NCBI GenBank assembly: GCA_003132865.1
Contig: PKYZ01000332.1
Location: 1-9,642, forward strand
DNA: 9,642 nt
From: Bryobacterales bacterium
GTDB lineage: Bacteria; Acidobacteriota; Terriglobia; Bryobacterales; Bryobacteraceae
Direction of reading: 5' to 3'
The position numbers and the translations under genes are program-made. Positions 1-6,965 of this stretch are shown one piece after another (within the stretch, counting starts at the first letter, position 1; every line of letters begins with the position of its first letter). The notes below the pieces were generated by a model. That model was not told the origin of the DNA and did no database searches. It saw only the letters and a list, made by a program, of their open reading frames with translations.

Positions 1-8
1 AAAACTAA

Positions 9-35
9 GTGGCATTGGGCTAAAGCCTGTGCCAC
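9..35. repeat. Imperfect palindrome (REP-like or hairpin)
   Basis: GTGGCA (9-14) is the reverse complement of TGCCAC (30-35). Inside it GGCT (18-21) pairs with AGCC (24-27) around an AA loop, so the 27 nt can fold as a nested hairpin. There is no T-run after it, so it is a poor intrinsic terminator. It lies 33 nt before the rhomboid start. Short extragenic palindromes of this style occur as dispersed repeats in some bacteria. Only one copy was noticed here, so the repeat status is inference. Confidence 0.45.
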
Positions 36-68
36 CATGTCCTGTTATCCTAAACGTTAAGGCCTTCG

Positions 69-812
69 ATGCGCCACAGCACCAGGTACAGATTAAACAC
101 CATCTTTTCATCAAGCAATTTCCCGAAGGGCGTAAAATGGCTGCTCATTAGCAATACCGCGGTCTTCGTGCTGAGTTATCTGGCGCATCAGGCCGGCTTC
201 GGGGACATTTTCAACCTGTTAGCTCTCGTCCCCAGGGCGGTGGTCTACCATTTTGCCATCTGGCAACTGGCGACCTACCTGTTTCTGCACGGCGGTATCT
301 GGCACCTGCTCTTCAACATGCTCACGCTGTGGATGTTCGGCGTGACGCTGGAGAGAGACTGGGGGACGCGGCGGTTTCTAAAGTACTATTTTCTGTGCGG
401 GATCGGCGCGGGGTTGTGCGACGTCACCGTGAATGCGCTGTTGGGCAACTGGGGCACCAGCACGATCGGGGCATCCGGGGCCATTTACGGAGTGCTGCTG
501 GCTTTTGGCGTGCTCTATCCGGAATCGACCATCCTTTTCCTTTTCTTGTTTCCCATCCAGGCGAAATATTTCGTGATGATTTACGGCGCCATGGCGCTGC
601 TGGGGTCTCTAAGCGTCAACAGCGGCGTCAGCAACGTCGCGCACCTGGGCGGGATGATTTTCGGCCTGCTTTACCTGAAAGTGCGTTTCCCGAAGTTGGA
701 TATGTACGAGGTGCGCCGCTGGTACCGCAACTACAAGCTGCAGCGCGCCAAGAAGAAGTTCCAGGTGTACATGCGAAAGCACGGCTCCGGCCGGGGCCCA
801 TGGGTGAACTGA
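69..812 (+). CDS. Rhomboid family intramembrane serine protease
   Basis: This 247-aa polytopic membrane protein should cleave transmembrane substrates within the bilayer. The rhomboid hallmarks are visible. An HxxxN motif lies at H79-N83 in the HLLFN stretch, preceded by the conserved H74 of FLHGG. The catalytic serine is S136 in GASGAIYG, and the catalytic histidine is H192 in NVAHLGG. Hydrophobic segments at about 23-45, 55-90, 103-125, 134-152, 155-180 and 188-203 fit the six-helix core. The C-terminal 45 residues are basic and probably cytoplasmic. The start at 69 is supported by TAAGG at 58-62, six bases upstream. It is complete with no broken motif. The natural substrate cannot be inferred. 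No operon partner is evident, because the next gene starts 283 nt downstream. Confidence 0.93.
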   Translation: MRHSTRYRLNTIFSSSNFPKGVKWLLISNTAVFVLSYLAHQAGFGDIFNLLALVPRAVVYHFAIWQLATYLFLHGGIWHLLFNMLTLWMFGVTLERDWGTRRFLKYYFLCGIGAGLCDVTVNALLGNWGTSTIGASGAIYGVLLAFGVLYPESTILFLFLFPIQAKYFVMIYGAMALLGSLSVNSGVSNVAHLGGMIFGLLYLKVRFPKLDMYEVRRWYRNYKLQRAKKKFQVYMRKHGSGRGPWVN

Positions 813-1083
813 GCGGCCCCTTGTCTTCGGTTCCGCCCTGTTGGTTGTCCCGCTCTTCAGAAAGCACGAACAGCTACGCTTGCGCGTGACCGCTGGCCGC
901 CTGCCTTTGCTACATGCCGAAGCGCCACCGGCCGGAATCGGCGGCGTTCCTTGAAGAAGACGGCCTCGCCCCTAAAGAAGAGGATCAAATCCCACTCTAA
1001 GAAACGGAGATGTGGCGGATAAGGTCAGGCAGGGACGTTCATCGCCGAGGGGAGCTCGGACCGCCAGTGAGCGCCACCCGTTC

Positions 1084-1089
1084 AAGGAG
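1084..1089 (+). promoter_or_regulatory. Shine-Dalgarno deciding the start at 1096
   Basis: AAGGAG lies six bases before the GTG at 1096. The longest-ORF start (GTG at 1012) has no such site, and it would place 28 polar residues in front of an otherwise classical signal peptide. The site therefore moves the start to 1096. Confidence 0.7.
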
Positions 1090-1095
1090 TTTACC

Positions 1096-2856
1096 GTGCG
1101 CAAGTTTCGAGCTTGTCGAATTTCGATAGTCGCAATCCCAAGGCTGGCGCTAGCCGTTCTGCTGGGCCTATCCTCGACCAAGTCATACGCGGACCAAGAA
1201 AAGACCTCTGCAAAAGACAAAAAGCCCGCTGTTCACGCCTCGCCTGCGAAGAACGCCCCTAAGGGGCCGTCCACTCGTGCCGCTAAGGCATCACGTTCGG
1301 CTGGCAAGGCTGGGTCCGCGCCCGCTGCCACTTCCAGTGCCGGAGGGCATTCCGCTGCTAAGTCAAACCAGCACGACGGGGGGACCGGAAAGAGATCGAG
1401 CACCCGCGCTGCAGGCAAGCCCGAGAAGGCTCCGAAAATGAAGTCGCGTTCCCGGACCGGCGATGAATGGGGCAGCACCGGCAAGGCCAGCCGGAAAGAT
1501 CGCGGCTCCCAGGTGAGTTCCGGAGGTACCCGCGTCCCCAGTGGCAAGGCCCAAAGTTATCACAGCGCGAACGGTGGGGAGGCGCGTTATCGTCCAGATG
1601 GAAGAATCCACACCGTGCAGGCGCGCGGCATGACGATCACCCACGGTCGTACCGGTTCGGCGCGCATTATGACCCGGCGGCCGGACCATTCCGTCGTTGT
1701 TAGCGACCGGAACGGGCATGGTTACCTGCAGCGTCCTTTCCAGTATCGCAATCGTGAGTTCGTGAATCGAACCTACTACATGCACGGGAACGCCTATTCA
1801 CGCTATTACCGGTCCTATTCCTACCGAGGGATGGCCTTGGAGGCCTATGTGCCTGTCCGCTATTACTCGCCCGCATTCTACGGATGGGCGTATCATCCGT
1901 GGGACAGGCCGGTTTCCTACGGCTGGGGGTGGGGAGGCAGCCCCTGGTATGGATACTATAGCGGCTACTTCGCGCCGGCTCAGTTCTACCCTGGGCCCTC
2001 CTTATGGCTGGCCGATTACATGTTGTCCACCGAGTTGGCTGAAGCCTATCAGGATCAAGCGGCAGGCCAGGCGCAGGCCTTCAATGATCCGAATCCGGGT
2101 GGTTCGGTAACGGTTACGCCCGAGGTCAAGCAGTTGATCGCCAACGAGGTGCAGCAACAGCTTGCGCTTGAGAACGCCGAGGGTCAATCCATGGCGCAGA
2201 ATGTCCTGGCGGAACCGGAATCGAGTGGTCTTCCCCGGTTGCTGGGCGACAATAAGCCCCATGGGTTGGTTGTGTCCTACGACATCGAAGTGGCCGACGC
2301 TGCCGGACAAGGTTGTATGGTCACCCGTGGGGACGTGCTCAAGCTCACATCACCGCCGCCGCCCGACGCGACTCAGGTCTACGTACAGGTGGTGGCGAGC
2401 AAGGGCGATGACTGCAGCACCGGCAGCATCGTAGCGGTCTCGCTCCAGGATCTGCAGGATATGCACAACCAGATGCGGGAGACGCTTGATCGGGGCTTAG
2501 GGGTACTTCAGTCCCAGCAGGGGCAGAGAGGCTTGCCCCCGCTACCTCCGGCCGCGGCTGGTCCGCCGGTGTCGGCGGCTTTTGCCGAAGTGGCGCCACC
2601 TCCCGATCCGAACGTCGCTTCCGAACTCAGACAGCAAGTGCAGGAAGCCGACCGGGTAGAGCGGGAAATCGCGACTGAGGCCAATGCAGCAGACTCGGAG
2701 CGCGGGGTGGAGATTGGGCAAACCACCACTCAGGTGCTGAGCCTCCTCGGGGACCCCCGGCGCATCCGCAACAAGGGCCACAAGCAGATCTACCTGTATC
2801 CCCACCAGGAAGTAACCTTCGTTTCGGACGAGGTGAGCGCCGTCAAAGTTAAGTGA
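1096..2856 (+). CDS. Secreted Tyr/Trp-rich protein with BamE-like C-terminal motif, function unknown
   Basis: This is a 586-aa protein when started at the GTG at 1096. Residues 1-32 form a signal peptide: a basic start, a hydrophobic core around LALAVLLGL, and cleavage after SYA. It is not a lipobox. Residues 33-160 are low-complexity and rich in Lys, Ala, Ser and Pro, a likely disordered basic stretch. Residues about 215-305 are dense in Tyr, Trp and Gly (for example GWGWGGSPWYGYYSGYF). A more ordered part at about 340-480 holds the only two cysteines of the mature protein (C407, C440), which could pair in the periplasm. A Gln/Glu-rich, coiled-coil-like stretch (506-535) precedes a tail (537-586) with GQTTTQVLSLLGDP and IYLYPHQEVTFVSDEV, resembling SmpA/OmlA (BamE) repeats. 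I do not recognise a characterised family. An envelope role is inferred from the export signal only. Confidence 0.8.
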   Translation: MRKFRACRISIVAIPRLALAVLLGLSSTKSYADQEKTSAKDKKPAVHASPAKNAPKGPSTRAAKASRSAGKAGSAPAATSSAGGHSAAKSNQHDGGTGKRSSTRAAGKPEKAPKMKSRSRTGDEWGSTGKASRKDRGSQVSSGGTRVPSGKAQSYHSANGGEARYRPDGRIHTVQARGMTITHGRTGSARIMTRRPDHSVVVSDRNGHGYLQRPFQYRNREFVNRTYYMHGNAYSRYYRSYSYRGMALEAYVPVRYYSPAFYGWAYHPWDRPVSYGWGWGGSPWYGYYSGYFAPAQFYPGPSLWLADYMLSTELAEAYQDQAAGQAQAFNDPNPGGSVTVTPEVKQLIANEVQQQLALENAEGQSMAQNVLAEPESSGLPRLLGDNKPHGLVVSYDIEVADAAGQGCMVTRGDVLKLTSPPPPDATQVYVQVVASKGDDCSTGSIVAVSLQDLQDMHNQMRETLDRGLGVLQSQQGQRGLPPLPPAAAGPPVSAAFAEVAPPPDPNVASELRQQVQEADRVEREIATEANAADSERGVEIGQTTTQVLSLLGDPRRIRNKGHKQIYLYPHQEVTFVSDEVSAVKVK

Positions 2857-3053
2857 GTCTTTGCGACTTCGGCTTCAGAAACATTGACGAGTAATCGCAC
2901 TTCTGGGAAGAGGGGAGCCGCGAGCTTCTTCTATCCTTTCAGCGCCAACCATGACCGCAACTCTTTGGGGCGGCGCGCGGCCTCCGACTGGTCGAAGGTG
3001 CAACGGAGGCTGCCGATGCCCTTGTTCGTCTCGCCTGGCAGTCCTTAACCCAA

Positions 3054-3071
3054 CTGTAAACTTCCTGTAAT
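3054..3071 (+). promoter_or_regulatory. Putative Pho box (PhoB-type direct repeat)
   Basis: CTGTAAA (3054-3060), a CTTC spacer and CTGTAAT (3065-3071) form a 7-4-7 direct repeat with an 11-nt period. This is the geometry of the PhoB box known from proteobacteria (CTGTCAT-N4-CTGTCAC). It sits 65 nt before the preferred start of a phosphate transporter gene, the expected kind of target. A weaker third unit (CCTTAAC, 3043-3049) may lie 11 nt further upstream. Binding by a PhoB homologue is inferred. Confidence 0.55.
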
Positions 3072-3125
3072 CCGAAGCCGGCCAGCCGTGTTGTATCCTG
3101 CGATGTTCATCCAATGTTAAAGCAT

Positions 3126-3131
3126 GGAGGG
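3126..3131 (+). promoter_or_regulatory. Shine-Dalgarno favouring the pit start at 3136
   Basis: GGAGGG ends four bases before the ATG at 3136. The in-frame ATG at 3124 overlaps this site and has no purine-rich stretch upstream. The start at 3136 is therefore preferred, which shortens the protein by four residues. Confidence 0.55.
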
Positions 3132-3135
3132 CATT

Positions 3136-4727
3136 ATGGCGGCTGCGGCAACCGCGCGCGTAGAGTCGAAGCTTGAGAAGTCCCCCAGCAAAGCAGGCAT
3201 GCTGGTTTTTGGCGTGATCCTGCTCTCGGGCATCTTGTACGCCGGCATCAATCTGCTTTCGGACCTTTCGGGCGTGCGCACGGCCAGCACATTTGCCTAT
3301 TTGCTCTTGGCCGTGGCGCTGCTGACCGCGCTGGGATTCGAGTTCGTGAACGGCTTTCACGACACGGCCAACGCCGTGGCCACGGTGATCTATACGCATT
3401 CGCTGGAGCCGCACGTGGCCGTGGTCTGGTCGGGATTCTGGAATTTTCTGGGAGTGGTGCTCTCCACTGGCGCGGTGGCCTTCGGGATCATCTCGCTCCT
3501 GCCGGTGGAGTTGATTCTGCAAGTCGGCCGCGGGGCGGGCTTCGCCATGGTATTCGCGCTGCTGGTGGCGGCCATCATCTGGAATCTGGGCACGTGGTAC
3601 TTCGGGCTGCCTTCGTCCAGCTCGCACACGCTGATCGGCTCGATCATCGGCGTGGGCATCGCCAACCAGCTCATGGCGGTCAAGACGGGCACCAGCGGCG
3701 TGGATTGGGCGCAGGCGACGAATATCGGCAAGACGCTCCTGATTTCGCCCGTGGTGGGCTTTGTGTGCGCGGGGCTGCTGCTGCTGCTGACCAAGGCTGT
3801 GATTCCGGACAAACGGCTATATAGAGCTCCCGTGGGGGAGGCGCCACCGCCGCTGTGGATCCGCGCGCTGCTGGTGCTGACGTGCACCGGCGTGAGCTTC
3901 GCGCACGGCTCCAACGACGGACAGAAGGGCATGGGGCTGATCATGCTGATCCTGATCGGCACAGTGCCCACGGCGTACGCTTTGAACCACGCCGTGACGG
4001 CGCGGCAGTCGCAGGAATTCGTTATGGTTTCCAATCGGGCGGCCGGCGTTCTATCCCGCTACGTCTCACCCAACGCGGTGATTGGCGACGCGCGCGACGA
4101 CGTAACCGACTACATCCGCACGCGCCAGTTCAATCCCAACACCATGCTGGCGTTGCGCACCCTAGTCGGCGATATCGGCAACGAGATGGCCCTGTAAAAG
4201 GAGCTCAAGCACGTGCCGGCCGGCCGCACGCCGAACTTCCGCAACGACATGTACGTGGTGAGCGAGGCGTTGCGGCTGATGCAGAAGTCGGGACAGCCGG
4301 AATTCGCGGCGGCTGACGTGGAGGTGCTCAAGAATTACAAGAAGCAAATCGACAGCGCCACCAAGTTCATTCCAAACTGGGTGAAAGTGGCGGTGGCCAT
4401 GGCGTTGGGGCTGGGCACCATGGTGGGCTGGAAGCGCATTGTGGTTACGGTGGGGTCGAAGATCGGGAAGGACCACCTGACCTACGCGCAAGGCGCGGCG
4501 GCGGAGATCACGGCGATGGCCACCATCGGCGCGGCGGACTGGTTCGGCATGCCGGTGAGCACCACGCACGTGCTTTCTTCAGGGGTCGCGGGACCATGGC
4601 CGCGAACCACTCCGGGCTGCAATGGGGAACGGTGTGCAACCTGGCTATGGCATGGGTGCTGACGCTGCCTGCATCGATCGCCCTGGCGGGCTTTTTGTTC
4701 TGGCTGTTCCGGCAGATCGGCGGGTAG
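3136..4727 (+). pseudogene. pit: PiT family inorganic phosphate transporter, broken by a stop and a frameshift
   Basis: PiT (PF01384) proteins are inner-membrane symporters of metal-phosphate with protons. Both signature halves are present: NGFHDTANAVATVIYT near residues 72-87 and the C-terminal MPVSTTHVLSSGVAG (4549-4593). PSSSSHTLIGSIIG and FAHGSNDGQKGMG also fit the family. Two lesions interrupt the frame. TAA at 4195-4197 follows GNEMAL, and homologous sequence resumes in the same frame with KELKHVPAGRTPNFRNDMY. A single missing base near 4592/4593 then shifts the frame after SSGVAG. The correct continuation (TMAANHSGLQWGTV...) runs in the next frame to TAG at 4725. Repaired, it would be about 530 aa, normal for the family. 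The first piece ends at 4197 and lacks the last third. A Pho-box-like site lies upstream. Assembly error at one or both sites is possible. Confidence 0.88.
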
Positions 4728-4768
4728 CAGGGGGTGGTAGAGTCCGCTCCCTTATGGTCGCGGCTCGG

Positions 4769-4774
4769 TATAAT
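4769..4774 (+). promoter_or_regulatory. Putative -10 element (TATAAT)
   Basis: This is a perfect TATAAT in GC-rich sequence, 42 nt after the pit stop and 19 nt before the ATG at 4794. It would give the CoA-binding gene its own promoter. No good -35 hexamer is visible at 16-18 nt spacing, so the call rests on the -10 alone. Confidence 0.4.
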
Positions 4775-4793
4775 CAGGACAGCGGAGTCCGAT

Positions 4794-5258
4794 ATGACCA
4801 GCATGCAAGAGATACACGATTTTCTGGACCTGAAGCGGTTCGCTTTCGTGGGCGTTTCACGCCAGCCGAAGGACTTCTCACGAGCCCTCTTTCGCGAGTT
4901 CCTCGCGCGGGGATACCAGGCAGTGCCGGTGAATCCGGACGCCGATGAAATGGACGGGCAGCCATGCTTTGCCCGGCTGCAGGAGATTCAACCGCCGGTC
5001 GAGGGGGTTCTCTTCATGACGGCGCCGGCGGTAACGGATACGCTGGTGCGGGATTGCGCCGATGCCGGCATCAAACGCGTCTGGATGTTCCGTGGCGGCG
5101 GCAAGGGAGCCGCAACCGCTGACGCTATCAACTTCTGCGAGTCGCACGGCATCCCGGTGATTCCCGGAGAGTGCCCTTTCATGTATCTTCCCGGCGGGGC
5201 GTGGTACCATCGCTTCCACGGGTTGGTGAAGAAGATCGCGGGATCTTACCCGCACTGA
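4794..5258 (+). CDS. CoA-binding domain protein (YccU-like)
   Basis: This 154-aa soluble protein resembles the small stand-alone CoA_binding_2 family (PF13380), a Rossmann fold that binds coenzyme A. The biological role of these short proteins is poorly defined. The motifs run in order: FAFVGVSRQPKDFSRAL (residues 16-32) for the first strand and loop, GYQAVPVNP (40-48) for the second strand, and GVLFMTAPAV, GIKRVWMFRGGG and HGIPVIPGECPFMYL towards the end. The length is typical. The start at 4794 is chosen because GGAG at 4784-4787 lies six bases upstream. The longer GTG reading from 4734 would add 20 uncharacteristic residues and run through the TATAAT. The last residues lie in a small GCGGG/CCCGC hairpin (5238-5253) without a T-run. 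Confidence 0.9.
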   Translation: MTSMQEIHDFLDLKRFAFVGVSRQPKDFSRALFREFLARGYQAVPVNPDADEMDGQPCFARLQEIQPPVEGVLFMTAPAVTDTLVRDCADAGIKRVWMFRGGGKGAATADAINFCESHGIPVIPGECPFMYLPGGAWYHRFHGLVKKIAGSYPH

Positions 5259-5323
5259 TGCCGCGTGGCGCGCGTCTGTTCCCCTTTTGCCTGCGATACT
5301 GATAAAGTCGGAAGACGATAGCC

Positions 5324-6031
5324 ATGGCAATTACAGAACTGGTGAGCGTCGAGGAATACCTGCATTCGACCTTCGAACACGATGCCGAGTACTTAGAAGG
5401 GCGGATTGTCGCGCGTTCCGCGCCGGAGAAGCCGCACAGCAGAACGCAAGGCTATGTGTGTCGCACGCTGCACCAGGTGGCTCATCCGCTCGGGTATGAG
5501 GTGTGGGTGGAGCAGCGCATACACACGCAGCCCGCGCCGGCACGTTACCGTGTTCCGGACCTCTGCGTCACCCAGGGTGAGCCACCCGAGGATATTTTCA
5601 CCGAGCCGCCGTTCCTCTGCTTGGAGATTCTGTCTCCAGCCGGCACGGCTGTGGAGGTGTGGGCCAAGATCCGCGAATATCTAGCCTTCGGAGTGGCCTA
5701 CGTGTGGATCGTGGATCCCAACACGGGCAAGGGAGAGATCCATTCGCCAGACGGGACCGAGCGTGTGGAAAACGGGAGATTTCGTGCCGGTGAGATAGAG
5801 GTCCACCTAGGGGGGGATCTGATCGGCTTTCTTCCTACCGTAGATCCCGGGATCTGGCGGATCCCGCAAGCGATCCCGATGCTTGCGCTGCAAGCCGCCT
5901 GCCTGGGTAAAGGTCACTCAGATCACACCGGAACTCCAGAAGCTCGTGGTTCCGGCGTTCGACCGCACAATAGCCGACTTGCGGAGGGAACTGGCGCCCA
6001 AAGTAGAAGCCGCCATCAAAGCTGTGTTTGA
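5324..6031 (+). CDS. Uma2 family (DUF820) restriction-like nuclease with an aberrant C-terminus
   Basis: Uma2 proteins (PF05685) carry a PD-(D/E)XK nuclease fold; their substrates are mostly unknown and they spread in large families. Here the N-terminus SVEEYLHSTFEHDAEYLEG, the PDL (D79), CLEILSP (E101), the helix lysine K115 in WAKIREYLAFG and YVWIVDPNTG all fit. The domain is finished by about residue 162 (GEIEVHL). The frame then continues 70 residues with no Uma2 resemblance, through a seven-G run (5810-5816). Removing one G would give TGA at 5820-5822 and a 165-aa protein, close to the expected domain end. The nucleotides beyond resemble the start of the downstream B3/B4 gene. The extension is therefore probably a read-through into decayed DNA. 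GGAAG upstream (5310-5314) is a plausible ribosome site. Confidence 0.8.
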   Translation: MAITELVSVEEYLHSTFEHDAEYLEGRIVARSAPEKPHSRTQGYVCRTLHQVAHPLGYEVWVEQRIHTQPAPARYRVPDLCVTQGEPPEDIFTEPPFLCLEILSPAGTAVEVWAKIREYLAFGVAYVWIVDPNTGKGEIHSPDGTERVENGRFRAGEIEVHLGGDLIGFLPTVDPGIWRIPQAIPMLALQAACLGKGHSDHTGTPEARGSGVRPHNSRLAEGTGAQSRSRHQSCV

Positions 6032-6041
6032 AACCAAGTAG
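5828..6041 (+). pseudogene. Decayed partial copy of a B3/B4-domain gene
   Basis: Bases 5828-5906 align with 6283-6414, the 5' part of the next gene. Both share CGTAGATCC, GGGATCTGGC and GCGATCCCGAT, and both encode FLP-VDPGIW and IP-L-LQPP-W. Relative to the downstream copy, about 55 nt (6314-6368) are missing; short GGC repeats flank the gap. Single-base insertions are also present. After the shared part, the frame starting at 5907 stays open for 44 codons to TAG at 6039-6041. It reads like a real protein tail (VTQITPELQKLVVPAF, then an amphipathic helix rich in Arg, Glu, Ala and Lys), but I cannot identify it. The fragment overlaps the 3' part of the Uma2 frame in a different frame. Confidence 0.6.
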
Positions 6042-6069
6042 GAACGGCGGGGTTCAAACGGCGCCACAC

Positions 6070-6106
6070 AAGGGCAGGTCGAGGCTTGGTCTTACGGCCT
6101 GCCTTT
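6070..6106 (+). terminator. Possible terminator-like hairpin
   Basis: AAGGGCAGG (6070-6078) can pair with CCTGCCTTT (6098-6106) as a nine-pair stem with one G-T and a 19-nt loop. It follows the decayed fragment and precedes the B3/B4 gene, a sensible place for a terminator. The T-run is only three bases and the loop is long, so the call is weak. Confidence 0.3.
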
Positions 6107-6276
6107 GCATTGGCGCCGGAACAACGCGTTTGAGTGCTTCGCGCGTTCCTGGGCCGCCGGATTCGTCCGGGATAGAGAAACCAGCAATAGACTCCAGAAA
6201 CGCACCGGCTGCAATGGACTTCAGACTTACCGCTGTGCAAGGGCGCTTCTACAAGCTAGCGAAAGGCTAGCGAGGC

Positions 6277-6942
6277 ATGAATTTTCTTCCCATCGTAGAT
6301 CCTGGGATCTGGCAGCGGTATCCGGAATACCGCGCGTTGAGCGTGGTCGTGCGGGACTTCCAGCCGGCGGATTCCGCGGCGATCCCGATACTTCCGCTGC
6401 AGCCGCCTGTCTGGATGATGGAACACCTGGAAGCCTGGCGGGGCGCATTTCGGGCGTTCGGCGCCAATCCGAAGAAGACTCCCTGCTCGGTGGAGGCGTT
6501 GTGGAAGCGCGTGGAGAAGAGCGGGAGCCTGCCCTCGATCGATCCGGTGGTCGACCTGTATAACGCGCTGAGCATCCGATTCGGCGCGTGCTTCGGCGGC
6601 GAAGATGTGGATCGCTATGGCGGCTTGCCCCGGCTGTTGGTGGCGCGCGGGGACGAGCCGTTCGATACCGTGCGGGACGGCGCGGCGGTGGTTGAACATC
6701 CCGAGGCGGGCGAGATTGTGTGGCGCGACGATTGGGGCGTCACTTGCCGCCGGTGGAATTGGCGCCAATGCAAACGCACGGTGCTGAATCAAGACAGCCG
6801 GAATCTCTGGTTCATCATCGATCGCCTGCCGCCCATGCCCATCGCGGAACTCATGCGCGCCGGCGAGGAACTGGTCTCGGGGCTGGCGCGGATCTCTCCG
6901 GGGATCGCGCACTCGATCGGTCTGCTCGAGCCCCCTTCGTGA
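6277..6942 (+). CDS. Stand-alone B3/B4 domain protein (PheRS-beta related)
   Basis: This 221-aa cytoplasmic protein matches the B3/B4 tRNA-editing domain of phenylalanyl-tRNA synthetase beta (PF03483, COG3382) without the rest of the synthetase. The typical core is present: AFRAFGANPKKTPCSVEAL (58-76), LPSIDPVVDLYNALSIRFG (85-103), GGEDVDRYGG, and GVTCRRWNWRQCKRTVLNQ (154-172). In the synthetase this domain hydrolyses mischarged Tyr-tRNA(Phe). Free-standing versions are thought to act on tRNA or amino-acid adducts, but the substrate is not established. The ATG at 6277 gives the family's normal length. GAAAGG (6261-6266) upstream is a loosely spaced ribosome site. A damaged copy of the first third lies at 5828-5906. 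The gene converges with the sigma operon, with 23 nt between the ends. Confidence 0.88.
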   Translation: MNFLPIVDPGIWQRYPEYRALSVVVRDFQPADSAAIPILPLQPPVWMMEHLEAWRGAFRAFGANPKKTPCSVEALWKRVEKSGSLPSIDPVVDLYNALSIRFGACFGGEDVDRYGGLPRLLVARGDEPFDTVRDGAAVVEHPEAGEIVWRDDWGVTCRRWNWRQCKRTVLNQDSRNLWFIIDRLPPMPIAELMRAGEELVSGLARISPGIAHSIGLLEPPS

Positions 6943-6965
6943 CGACCTCGTATTGGACGCTGCAC

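Noticed and set aside
914..1000. A 28-codon frame (MPKRHRPESAAFLEEDGLAP...) between the rhomboid and the secreted protein
   Set aside because: It is charged and protein-like in tone, but too short, with no ribosome site and no recognised relative.
1012..1095. N-terminal extension of the secreted protein from the GTG at 1012
   Set aside because: It has no ribosome site and would bury a classical signal peptide behind 28 polar residues; AAGGAG supports the GTG at 1096.
2875..3627. A 250-codon open frame on the minus strand across the pit promoter and 5' end
   Set aside because: Its translation is Arg/His/Gln-rich with no domain and lies antisense to clear PiT coding sequence; it is a high-GC shadow frame.
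6045..6066. GGGGTTCAAAC resembling a tRNA T-loop
   Set aside because: The stem bases on the two sides do not pair and there is no anticodon or acceptor arm nearby.
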